From positions 1-12,292 of the forward strand of contig CAJMAX010000033.1 of assembly GCA_905211505.1 (NCBI GenBank): a stretch of 12,292 nucleotides of DNA, in the 5' to 3' direction. A program made the translations under genes and the position numbers. The stretch is from an uncultured bacterium (lineage in GTDB: Bacteria; Cyanobacteriota; Vampirovibrionia; Gastranaerophilales; Gastranaerophilaceae). The notes beneath the pieces were generated by a model. That model was not told the origin of the DNA. It saw only the letters and a list, made by a program, of their open reading frames with translations, and did no database searches. Shown piece by piece: positions 6,323 to 12,292 of the stretch; the stretch's first letter is position 1; the number at the start of each line of letters is the position of its first letter.

Positions 6323-7444
6323 TTATCTAATTTGAACAGGCATAATCAAACAAATGAAATCTTCTTCACTGTTTGGTTTTAAAACGGTAGCAGATAAACT
6401 TGCATTTAATCCGATTATAACCTCTTCGCTTTCGATGATTCTCAAAGCATCAAGAACAAATTTATAATTAAACGCAATCAACAATTCTTCTGCTGTATAT
6501 TGAATATCTATTTTATCTTCAGATTTACCAGCATCAGGAGTATCTGCAGATAATGTCAGTTCGTTATCTGCAAAAAGCATTTTGACAATACTTGTTTTGT
6601 CGTTAACCATAACAGAAACTCTTTCCAGAGCTGCTATTAATTGAGATACTTTTACGACAGCCTGTTTTGGGCTTTCTGCCGGAATAAGCTGATTATACTT
6701 AGGGAATTGACCTTCCAAAAGTCTTGAAATAGTCAATGTTTTTTCTGTTTTCAAAATAATTGTAGATTTATCTTTACAAATTTTTATACTTTCTTCATCA
6801 ATAAAGGAACTCATTTTTAAAAATTCATTTAATGTTCTTGAAGGAATAATCAATTGAGTTTGTTCAGTAATGCCGCTGGTTAATTTTTCACGAACTCTTG
6901 CAAGTCTGTTTCCGTCAGTTGAAGCAATTTCAAGAATTCCGTTAGAAAAATCACAAACTATTCCTGATAACAAGTTGCTTACTTCATAGCTTGCAGCGGC
7001 AAAACCTGCTTGTTTGATAGCTTTTAAAAACGGTTTTAATTCAACATCAAAACACTGAGTTTCATCCATATTATAATTAGAAACTTCCGGAGGGAATTCT
7101 TGTGCTGAAATTCCGATAATATCAAATTTAGATTTCTGGCAGGTAATACTTACATTAGTACCATCTTCTTCTGTTTCAAAAGTCACAAGGTCATTGCCAA
7201 GTTTAGAAACAATTTCATTTAACTTCTTAGCAGGAAGAGTGATTTTACCCGGTATTTCTACCTGAGCATCAACCGTTGTAATAACAGTTAAAACCAAATC
7301 TGTAGCTGTTAAACGGATTGAATTATTTTCCAGAGTTTCAATCAAAATATTATACAAAACAGGCTGAACAGCTTTTTGAGAGGTCGCTCTTTCAACAATT
7401 TTAATCCCGTTAAATAAATCTTCTTTTCTAATTATGAATTTCAT
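6323..7444 (-). CDS. dnaN: DNA polymerase III beta sliding clamp
   Basis: Ring-forming processivity clamp of the replisome, 373 residues (typical 366-380). The start MKFIIRKEDLFNGI and the order of three clamp domains (roughly 1-125, 130-250, 255-373) fit. Typical spots are RLTATDLVLTV in domain 1, SNLLSGIVCDF and ASTDGNRLARV in domain 2, FNYKFVLDAL in domain 3 and the end LIMPVQIR, matching the usual 'xxMPxR' tail that lines the partner-binding pocket. The frame is open to a TTG at 7468, but that extension contains the ribosome site (AAAGGAGTAGGA), so ATG 7444 is the start. Here dnaN is not next to dnaA or recF but precedes ilvE, an unusual but not unique arrangement. The terminator at 7642-7667 isolates it from the gene upstream. 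Confidence 0.95.
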   Translation of the reverse strand: MKFIIRKEDLFNGIKIVERATSQKAVQPVLYNILIETLENNSIRLTATDLVLTVITTVDAQVEIPGKITLPAKKLNEIVSKLGNDLVTFETEEDGTNVSITCQKSKFDIIGISAQEFPPEVSNYNMDETQCFDVELKPFLKAIKQAGFAAASYEVSNLLSGIVCDFSNGILEIASTDGNRLARVREKLTSGITEQTQLIIPSRTLNEFLKMSSFIDEESIKICKDKSTIILKTEKTLTISRLLEGQFPKYNQLIPAESPKQAVVKVSQLIAALERVSVMVNDKTSIVKMLFADNELTLSADTPDAGKSEDKIDIQYTAEELLIAFNYKFVLDALRIIESEEVIIGLNASLSATVLKPNSEEDFICLIMPVQIR

Positions 7445-7480
7445 ACCCAATCCTACTCCTTTAATCAATACTTTTTAACA

Positions 7481-7486
7481 AGTATA
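7481..7486 (-). promoter_or_regulatory. Candidate -10 of the dnaN promoter
   Basis: TATACT on the minus strand lies 36 nt before the ATG. Its -35 (TTTATT) is poor. The 197 bp between dnaN and the upstream terminator must contain a promoter, and this is the best -10 match I found. Nothing else is visible in that gap. Confidence 0.3.
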
Positions 7487-7641
7487 AAATAAATAAAGCT
7501 AAAAATAAAATAGTGGTACTATTAATAAGACATAATCCGTAACAAATACTATAACTTTGCTACCAGTAAAAACCTAAAGTAGGAAATATTGTTATACTAA
7601 CGTTTTTGTCTAGGTCTCTTATGTGTAGAAACTATAAATAA

Positions 7642-7667
7642 AAGGTCAGTCTAGATAGACTGACCTT
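7642..7667 (-). terminator. Intrinsic terminator after the 148-residue gene
   Basis: Perfect 12-bp arms (7642-7653 and 7656-7667) surround a 2-nt centre, so the real loop opens to about 4-6 nt. On the minus strand TTTATTTATAG follows. It lies 26 nt past the stop codon of the upstream gene and separates that gene from dnaN. Confidence 0.75.
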
Positions 7668-7693
7668 GAATATGTGAGTATTTTTTATTTATA

Positions 7694-8140
7694 TTAAGCG
7701 AATAATTCAGCAAATGGAGAGTTTTTATCTTGAAGATGTGATGCTACTGTTGCATATTCAACACCATCAGATGCGTAATTTGTTCCTTGGGCAACTCTAG
7801 CTGCGTCTGTATTTGTATATTTTAATGCAAATAATTTTGCATCAAAATTTCCACCCAATGAATTGATATTATCAAATGTGTAGCCAGATACTAATTTACC
7901 TTTTTCAATATCTTTTGCAGAAGCTAAGCCCTGCGCTTCAGGTGAATTTACCTTTACTTTATTTGATAGGTTATCAATTGTAGAAGATAAATCTGTTCTT
8001 TGAATTGTGTTTGTTGTTTTAAAATCAATTGGTTTGTTAGCTCCAACGTTAGTTGTTTTATTTGTAGAAGCTGTTTGTTTTGCCTGCTGTATACCGTTTA
8101 AGTATCTAAAAGCATCATTTCCGTTAATTCCGTTTACCAT
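7694..8140 (-). CDS. Small conserved-looking protein of unknown function (148 residues)
   Basis: I do not recognise a known domain. The protein starts MVNGINGNDAFRYLNGIQQ, followed by a Thr/Asn/Lys-rich, probably disordered stretch (about 20-60), a polar middle and a compact end (residues 90-148) with FDAKLFALKYTNTDAARVAQ and FAELFA. There is no signal peptide, TM segment or cysteine. ATG 8140 has AAGGAG eight bases upstream, an excellent SD, and is chosen over the longer frame to 8188. It has its own terminator, so it is likely monocistronic. It is divergent from the LuxR-type gene across a 307-bp gap holding a perfect palindrome, so that regulator could control it. Proteins with this NGI-rich start seem familiar from Gastranaerophilales, but that is memory rather than evidence. 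Confidence 0.75.
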   Translation of the reverse strand: MVNGINGNDAFRYLNGIQQAKQTASTNKTTNVGANKPIDFKTTNTIQRTDLSSTIDNLSNKVKVNSPEAQGLASAKDIEKGKLVSGYTFDNINSLGGNFDAKLFALKYTNTDAARVAQGTNYASDGVEYATVASHLQDKNSPFAELFA

Positions 8141-8447
8141 TGTCGAATCTCCTTTATACTCACATACTCTTAATAAGTATTTTAACAATCATCCTTATAT
8201 TTGATTTTCCATCTTGTATATATATAAAGTATTTCTCTTTTAAATAATTGCTTAATCAATTTGTTTTGTTACAATATCTTAATATTTGTTCAAAATCTGC
8301 TATTTAACCTAGGTTAAGTGTCTCTTTTTTATAAAATACCACCTGAAAGGTTTTATTATTCTTTTATTTATTAAAATTATACCCTAATGGCTAATAGCAA
8401 TATGGGTAGGTAATGATAATATAAAATAAGACGAAAGGATATATATC
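8141..8447. other. Divergent intergenic region between the 148-residue gene and the LuxR-type gene
   Basis: These 307 bp have no believable reading frame on either strand. They hold the 14-bp palindrome at 8304-8317, a T-run at 8323-8330, a weak ACCT-GAA-AGGT hairpin at 8341-8351, and A/T-rich candidate -10 boxes (TATAAA at 8420-8425 for the plus strand; TATATA runs near 8216-8226 for the minus strand). No promoter could be fixed with a good -35. Confidence 0.5.
8304..8317. promoter_or_regulatory. Perfect 14-bp palindrome, candidate operator
   Basis: TTAACCTAGGTTAA is identical to its reverse complement. It is central in the divergent gap, about 130 bp before the LuxR-type start and 164 bp before the other gene. 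The lack of a loop makes an RNA hairpin weak, so a dimeric DNA-binding protein is the likelier reader. GerE/LuxR proteins bind dyads of this general size. Confidence 0.45.
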
Positions 8448-8690
8448 GTGATTTATTCTAATGTAGATGGAATTAAGATTAAGAAAAATTTAACAGATAG
8501 AGAATTGGAAGTTTTACAATATGTCGTTGCGGGAAAAACAAATAAAGAGATTGCTCAAATTTTGACAATAACACATCATACAGTAAAAGCTCATGTTGCT
8601 TCAATAATTAGAAAAATCGGTGTAAAAAATAGATTAGATGCGGCATTACTTGCAGTTACAAAAGGTATTGTTAATCCTCGTCAAGGCTAA
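8448..8690 (+). CDS. HTH-only LuxR/GerE-type transcriptional regulator
   Basis: An 80-residue protein made almost wholly of the LuxR C-terminal DNA-binding domain (15-77): [22 protein letters not shown], then the turn [10 protein letters not shown] and the recognition helix through [10 protein letters not shown]. All consensus positions of the family (RE.EVL, G..NKEIA, TVK.H, I..K.GV..R) are kept. There is no receiver, PAS or autoinducer domain, so activity must depend on its level or on a partner, as for Bacillus GerE. It starts with GTG, backed by AAAGGA eight bases upstream. The stop codon at 8688-8690 lies inside the end of lepA on the other strand: the frames overlap tail to tail by 20 bp. 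The neighbouring 148-residue gene is a candidate target. Confidence 0.88.
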   Translation: MIYSNVDGIKIKKNLTDRELEVLQYVVAGKTNKEIAQILTITHHTVKAHVASIIRKIGVKNRLDAALLAVTKGIVNPRQG

Positions 8691-10473
8691 GAACTGCCAT
8701 AAATGCTTCTTGTGGAACTTCAACACTTCCTACAGATTTCATGCGTTTTTTACCTTTTTTCTGTTTTTCAAGAAGTTTACGCTTACGAGAAATGTCACCA
8801 CCATAACATTTTGCAAGTACGTTTTTGCGCATTGCTTTTATGTTAGTTCTGGCTATTACTCTGCCGCCGACAGCAGCCTGAATTGGAACTTCAAACAATT
8901 GACGCGGTATTATATCTTTCAATTTAGCGGTTAATTTTTGTCCGACGTAAAAAGCACTGTCTTCATGACAGATGACAGATAACGCATCAACAACTTCTCC
9001 TGCAAGCATTATGTCTAATTTTACCAGTTTTGAACGTTTGTATTCACTAAATTCATAATCTAAACTTGCGTAACCTTTGGTTCTGGATTTAAGCTGGTCA
9101 TAAAAATCAGTAATAACTTCGCTTAAAGGTATTTCATAAGTTAAATCGACGCGGACTTTATCTAAATATGTCATATTTTTGAATATACCGCGTTTAGACT
9201 GAGATAAATCCATGAGTGTTCCGACAAATTCATTTGGAGTGATTACCTGAACTTTAACATACGGTTCTTCTATATAATCTCTATATTGAGCAGCAGGCAA
9301 ATTCGATGGATTGTCGATTTCAACCATTTCTCCATTGGTTTTGTAAACCCTGTAAACAACAGATGGAGCGGTTGTTACCAGAGTTAAATTATATTCTCTT
9401 TCAAGTCTTTCCTGTGCAATTTCCATGTGGAGCATACCAAGAAATCCGCATCTAAAACCGAACCCTAAAGCACTTGAGGTTTCAGGTTCAAAAGTGATAC
9501 TACTGTCATTAAGCTTTAATTTTTCAAGAGCTTCTTTTAAATCTCCATAATCTTCGTTATCTACAGGATACATACCTGAAAATACCATAGGAAGGGCTTC
9601 TTTATACCCTGGCAAAGCTTCCTGCGCAGGATTTTCAACGTTAGTGATAGTATCACCGACAAATCTTGTAAGTTCTTTAATTGAACCTGCAAAATAACCA
9701 ACATCGCCACAGGTTAATTTTTTTACCGGCATACGTGCTGGTGTTTGATAACCAAGTTCAACAACTTCGCATTCTTTATTGCTGGACATAAAACGAACTT
9801 TGTCACCAACAGAGATACTGCCGTCAACAACTTTGAAATAACAGACTGTTCCTAAATATTGGTCATACACACTATCAAAAACAAGTGCTCTTAATGGTTT
9901 TTCAGAATTATCAACAGGAGCCGGAACATAGTTTACTACAGCTTCCAGTACATCTTCAATTCCGATACCGGTCTTGGCACTGACAGGGATTGCCATTGAA
10001 GCATCAATACCTAAAATTTCTTCAATTTCCTGTTTTACTCTTTCAACATCAGCAGACGGAAGGTCAATTTTATTTATGACAGGGATAATTTCCAGATTTT
10101 GTTCGATTGCAAGGTAAACATTTGCAAGTGTTTGCGCTTCTACACCTTGAGTTGCGTCAACAATCAGTAATGCTCCTTCACATGCGGCTAAAGAGCGTGA
10201 TACTTCGTAAGAAAAATCAACGTGACCGGGCGTGTCAATTAAATTAAGTTCATAAGTTTTTCCATCATGAGCATTATATGTCATACGGGCTGCATTCAAT
10301 TTAATGGTGATGCCACGTTCTCGTTCAATATCCATTGAATCAAGTAGTTGCTCCTGCATATCGCGCTGAGCTACAGTTCCTGTTTTTTCCAGCAATCTGT
10401 CAGCTAATGTGGATTTTCCATGGTCAATGTGGGCAATGATACAAAAATTTCTTACATTATCTCTTATTTTCAT
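8671..10473 (-). CDS. lepA: Elongation factor 4 (LepA), ribosome-associated GTPase
   Basis: A translational GTPase of 600 residues, exactly the family length, that acts on stalled or assembling ribosomes. G1 is AHIDHGKST (14-22), G2 RGITIK (53-58), G3 DTPGH (80-84), G4 NKID (134-137) and G5 SAK (165-167). EF-G-like domains follow, without EF-G domain IV. The LepA-specific C-terminal domain is present, with [19 protein letters not shown] and [14 protein letters not shown] near the end. The ATG at 10473 has no SD. A TATAAT seven bases upstream predicts a leaderless mRNA. The stop codon is inside the 3' end of the convergent LuxR-type gene. No terminator is seen after the stop, so transcripts from the two strands should overlap. 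Confidence 0.97.
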   Translation of the reverse strand: MKIRDNVRNFCIIAHIDHGKSTLADRLLEKTGTVAQRDMQEQLLDSMDIERERGITIKLNAARMTYNAHDGKTYELNLIDTPGHVDFSYEVSRSLAACEGALLIVDATQGVEAQTLANVYLAIEQNLEIIPVINKIDLPSADVERVKQEIEEILGIDASMAIPVSAKTGIGIEDVLEAVVNYVPAPVDNSEKPLRALVFDSVYDQYLGTVCYFKVVDGSISVGDKVRFMSSNKECEVVELGYQTPARMPVKKLTCGDVGYFAGSIKELTRFVGDTITNVENPAQEALPGYKEALPMVFSGMYPVDNEDYGDLKEALEKLKLNDSSITFEPETSSALGFGFRCGFLGMLHMEIAQERLEREYNLTLVTTAPSVVYRVYKTNGEMVEIDNPSNLPAAQYRDYIEEPYVKVQVITPNEFVGTLMDLSQSKRGIFKNMTYLDKVRVDLTYEIPLSEVITDFYDQLKSRTKGYASLDYEFSEYKRSKLVKLDIMLAGEVVDALSVICHEDSAFYVGQKLTAKLKDIIPRQLFEVPIQAAVGGRVIARTNIKAMRKNVLAKCYGGDISRKRKLLEKQKKGKKRMKSVGSVEVPQEAFMAVLSLDED

Positions 10474-10480
10474 AGTTTTG

Positions 10481-10508
10481 ATTATATATGAAAAAAAAAT
10501 CTTGTAAA
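10481..10508 (-). promoter_or_regulatory. sigma70 promoter of lepA, leaderless layout
   Basis: On the minus strand TTTACA (10503-10508) and TATAAT (10481-10486) are separated by a 16-bp spacer containing a run of nine T. Only seven bases (CAAAACT) lie between the -10 and the ATG, so the transcript should start at or within a base or two of the start codon. Confidence 0.6.
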
Positions 10509-10536
10509 ATACTTTTGTGCGTAAATTTTACATAAA

Positions 10537-10562
10537 AAAACCGACTTTAAATTGTCGGTTTT
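10537..10562 (-). terminator. Intrinsic terminator after the 52-residue gene
   Basis: A 9-bp stem AAAACCGAC / GTCGGTTTT with an 8-nt loop is followed on the minus strand by three more T (seven in a row). It lies 17 nt past the small gene's stop codon and just upstream of the lepA promoter. Its loop (TTTAAATT) resembles that of the emrA-emrB hairpin (TTTAAAGT). Confidence 0.8.
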
Positions 10563-10579
10563 AATGTTTGTAATCCAAT

Positions 10580-10738
10580 TTACATAAGACCTAAGACTTT
10601 TCTGTACCAGGAAAAAGATTCCAATTCTGTACCATTAAAAGTTGTCTTTGTGCATTGGCTCTTTAAATAGTTTTCAAATTCATCAGTAAATTTAGGTTTT
10701 ACCTTTTTAACATCTTTGTCAGAAACCACTGTTGTCAT
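10580..10738 (-). CDS. Small protein of unknown function (52 residues)
   Basis: A complete small gene that is easy to miss. The ATG at 10738 has AAGGAG seven bases upstream, an extended -10 promoter precedes it and a strong terminator follows, so expression as a single-gene unit is well supported. The protein is soluble and basic: MTTVVSDKDVKKVKPKFTDE, then a helix-like FENYLKSQ, one cysteine at 29 and an aromatic C-terminus with SFSWYRKVLGLM. There is no TM segment or signal peptide. I do not recognise a family. It sits upstream of lepA but is separated from it by the terminator, so it need not be linked to translation. Confidence 0.72.
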   Translation of the reverse strand: MTTVVSDKDVKKVKPKFTDEFENYLKSQCTKTTFNGTELESFSWYRKVLGLM

Positions 10739-10786
10739 AAAACTACTCCTTTTACACATTTTAAGTTAGTAAACTTTTGTCACTAT

Positions 10787-10795
10787 ATTATACCA
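10787..10795 (-). promoter_or_regulatory. Extended -10 promoter of the 52-residue gene
   Basis: TGG-TATAAT on the minus strand is a perfect extended -10, 48 nt before the ATG. A consensus TTGACA lies 24 bp upstream, too far to act as the normal -35 of this box. Predicted leader about 42 nt. Confidence 0.55.
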
Positions 10796-10921
10796 TTAAT
10801 GTAGTTGTTTTACTAGTGTCAAATGTGTGGACTGTCGAATTTTGCTATTATTGTAGTGTTTTAATTGTAAAATTTTATGAAGATATTTTGTTTTTATAAA
10901 AATTTAATTTTTAGATAAAAT

Positions 10922-10950
10922 TTTATTCTATTTTTAGAATTATTTATGCT
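10922..10950 (+). promoter_or_regulatory. Putative promoter of the AcsE-like gene
   Basis: TTTATT (10922-10927) and TATGCT (10945-10950) are spaced by 17 bp. Only 11 nt separate the -10 from the ATG, giving a leader of about five bases and no room for an SD. The -35 is weak. Confidence 0.38.
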
Positions 10951-10961
10951 AAAATTTTAAT

Positions 10962-11873
10962 ATGATTTATATAGGTGAAAATATTCATATTATTTCAAAA
11001 CAGGTGCGTGAGGCTCTTGAAAATAAAGACGAAATTTTTGTTAAAAATTTGGTAAAATTTCAAGAAAATATGGACTGCATTGATTTGAATTTCGGGCCGG
11101 CGAGAGGGAAACTTGACAACATATTTGAATGGCTTTGTCCTTTAGCTGGTGATAAAAATATATCTTTTGATTCTACAAATATTGATGCTGTTGAGCAGGG
11201 GTTAAGTCTTGTTAAAAATACTGAAAATTGTTTTATTAATAGTACATCCAGAGATTTTGAAAAATTGAATAGACTGGTAGATTTGGCTTTAGAATATAAC
11301 TGTAATCTGATTGCTCTTGCAATGTCTAAGGAAACAGGGATTCCAAAAACTGCAGATGGCAGATTGGAGCTTGTGTTTGATATATATGAAAAATGTATGG
11401 AAAAAGGTCTTGATAGTTCAAAATTATTTTTTGATCCGTTAGTTTTACCTGTTAGTGTTGAGCAGTCTCAAGCTTTAGAAGCATTAAGTACATTACAAAT
11501 GGTTAAAGAGAGTTTTGAGCCAAGGGTAAAGACTATTATTGGTTTGTCAAATATTTCTAATGGTCTTCCAAAATCCATCAAACCTTTAATGAATCGTGTT
11601 TTTGGAGTATTGGCCTTTGGTGCAGGTCTTGATGCTGTTATTATGGATGCAGGTGACTTAGAGCTTGTTAGAATATTTAAAATGCTTGAGTCTGAAACTC
11701 CTGATATGCCAGAAGATGAATTGTATTTAAATCTTTCCAATATGGTAAAAACCTTTGAAGATTTAAGTTGTATAAAATTTGACAAAAATTCAATTAAAGA
11801 GCAGAATATATTTAAAACAGCAGAGATTTTACTGAATAAAAAAATCTACTCGGACAGCTTTACACAGATATAG
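10962..11873 (+). CDS. AcsE-like methyltetrahydrofolate:corrinoid methyltransferase (pterin-binding TIM barrel)
   Basis: A 303-residue protein of the DHPS-like pterin-binding family, closest by eye to AcsE, which moves the methyl of 5-methyl-tetrahydrofolate to a corrinoid protein. Landmarks in order: IGENIH (4-9; IGERIN in AcsE), DLNFGPA (41-47), SFDSTN (68-73), INSTS (92-96), FFDPLVLPV (156-164), TIIGLSNISN (191-200), GLDAVIMDA (222-230) and the end AEILLNKKIYSDSF. The pterin-contacting residues known in AcsE appear kept: D70, N93, D158, N197. It lacks a cobalamin-binding domain, so it needs a partner. About 40 extra residues lie at 235-285 compared with the roughly 262-residue acetogen enzyme. 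No SD; a -10 lies 11 nt upstream of the ATG. No Wood-Ljungdahl or cobalamin gene is nearby. MetH-type or another methyl transfer remains possible; plain dihydropteroate synthase is unlikely. Confidence 0.85.
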   Translation: MIYIGENIHIISKQVREALENKDEIFVKNLVKFQENMDCIDLNFGPARGKLDNIFEWLCPLAGDKNISFDSTNIDAVEQGLSLVKNTENCFINSTSRDFEKLNRLVDLALEYNCNLIALAMSKETGIPKTADGRLELVFDIYEKCMEKGLDSSKLFFDPLVLPVSVEQSQALEALSTLQMVKESFEPRVKTIIGLSNISNGLPKSIKPLMNRVFGVLAFGAGLDAVIMDAGDLELVRIFKMLESETPDMPEDELYLNLSNMVKTFEDLSCIKFDKNSIKEQNIFKTAEILLNKKIYSDSFTQI

Positions 11874-11903
11874 ATTTTATGGTAAACTACATGTAATTAA
11901 ATT

Positions 11904-11909
11904 GAGGAG
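11904..11909 (+). promoter_or_regulatory. Shine-Dalgarno that points to an ATT start codon
   Basis: GAGGAG is a near-perfect SD. Seven bases later lies ATT (11917), which opens a typical signal peptide. No ATG, GTG or TTG is at a proper distance; the in-frame TTG at 11902 overlaps the SD and has no SD of its own. Confidence 0.6.
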
Positions 11910-11916
11910 CAGAACA

Positions 11917-12292
11917 ATTAGAAAGCAATTATTAACAACTATCTTAGTATCCGCACTGGCATTTAACATTATGCCTGTATGTGCTCAAATGACTCCTGAA
12001 GCAAGTGCTTTATATCAGGAAGCTTGTAGTGCTGAACATCAGCAGGATTTAAAAGGTGCAATTGCTAAACTTGAACAGGCTATTGCTATTTCATCTGATG
12101 AAGCTATGCTGTATACAAAACTGGCAGGAATTTATTCAGAAATAGATAATTATGACAAGGCTCTTGAGGCTTATAACAAAGTCATAAAACTAAAACCTGA
12201 TGATGCTTTTGTATATATTAGCATCGGCAGTATTTATGAAAATCAAGGTAAATATCAAGAAGCTCTCACAGCTTATAATAAAGCGCTGGATA
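11917..12292 (+). CDS. Exported TPR-repeat protein, N-terminal part (runs off the right edge)
   Basis: The frame is open to the window end, 125 codons. From ATT at 11917 it reads as a clear signal peptide: n-region (M)RKQ, hydrophobic core LLTTILVSALAFNI, then MPVCAQ with cleavage expected after VCA. The mature part begins QMTPEASALYQEA and carries tetratricopeptide repeats: one ending AIAKLEQAIAISSD, one from AMLYTKLAGIYSEIDNYDKA to YNKVIKLKPD, and a third from FVYISIGSIYENQGKYQEA to YNKALD. TPR arrays bind protein partners, here in the periplasm or outside; the partner is unknown. The first ATG in frame is 11971, which would cut the signal peptide in half. It follows the AcsE-like gene by 43 nt with no terminator, so read-through is possible. 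Confidence 0.8.
   Translation, partial: MRKQLLTTILVSALAFNIMPVCAQMTPEASALYQEACSAEHQQDLKGAIAKLEQAIAISSDEAMLYTKLAGIYSEIDNYDKALEAYNKVIKLKPDDAFVYISIGSIYENQGKYQEALTAYNKALD

Noticed and set aside
7562-7616. Scattered CCTA/TAGG inverted words upstream of dnaN, considered as a leader structure or DnaA-type site
   Set aside because: Arms are only four bases, spacing is irregular, and no DnaA-box consensus is present.
8007-8204. A 65-codon plus-strand frame with hydrophobic stretches opposite the 148-residue gene
   Set aside because: The opposite-strand gene has a strong SD and terminator; the hydrophobicity here comes from complementing Asn/Lys-rich codons.
8341-8351. Short ACCT-GAA-AGGT hairpin followed by T-rich sequence
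   Set aside because: A four-pair stem is too weak to call a terminator and no plus-strand gene lies upstream.
8638-8934. A 98-codon Phe-rich plus-strand frame opposite the lepA end
   Set aside because: Complement of the Lys-rich LepA C-terminus, which is clearly the real coding strand.
10813-10824. Consensus TTGACA on the minus strand upstream of the 52-residue gene
   Set aside because: It is 24 bp from the TATAAT, outside the working range, and the sequence 17 bp downstream (TTAATG) is a poor -10; the extended -10 explains the promoter better.
11468-11785. A 105-codon minus-strand frame inside the AcsE-like gene
   Set aside because: Antisense to conserved motifs; no independent signals.

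Overview
The window is AT-rich and densely coded. It looks like part of a chromosome from a diderm bacterium. The best guess is a gut lineage of non-photosynthetic Cyanobacteria relatives (Candidatus Gastranaerophilales / Vampirovibrionia). The reasons are the base composition, an outer-membrane efflux factor that rules out a monoderm, a HTH-only LuxR/GerE-type regulator, and a small 'NGINGN' protein of a kind I associate with that group. This placement is inference; a 16S or marker-gene match would be needed to fix it. No mobile element, CRISPR array, tRNA, rRNA or prophage signal was seen.

Left part (1-5000): the first codons of mfd (minus strand, cut by the window edge), then a complete drug-efflux locus. 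A MarR-type repressor, an EmrA-type adaptor and an EmrB-type 14-TM exporter form a minus-strand operon. A NodT/TolC-type outer-membrane factor is transcribed divergently. A perfect 7-2-7 inverted repeat sits between them and covers the -35 of the marR promoter, so the repressor probably controls both arms. The products would form an inner membrane-periplasm-outer membrane export channel.

Middle part (5000-8450): a 43-codon reading frame with no normal start, then ilvE and dnaN as a likely dnaN-ilvE transcription unit, a terminator, and a 148-residue protein of unknown function. A 307-bp divergent intergenic region follows and holds a perfect 14-bp palindrome in front of a GerE/LuxR-type regulator of 80 residues.

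Right part (8450-12292): lepA converges on the small regulator and the two reading frames overlap by 20 bp. The lepA promoter predicts a leaderless mRNA. Upstream are a strong terminator and an unannotated 52-residue gene. On the plus strand follow a stand-alone AcsE-like methyltetrahydrofolate:corrinoid methyltransferase and the start of an exported TPR protein. The TPR protein is best explained by an ATT initiation codon with an ideal Shine-Dalgarno.

Start-site usage is notably mixed. Several genes have strong SDs (emrA, ilvE, the 148-residue gene, the LuxR-type gene with GTG, the outer-membrane factor with TTG). Three (mfd, lepA, acsE-like) have a -10 box almost touching the start codon and no SD. 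The features most worth following up are the ATT start, the leaderless pattern, the operator in the efflux locus, the 14-bp palindrome and the lone AcsE homologue. I saw no clearly new multi-gene system.
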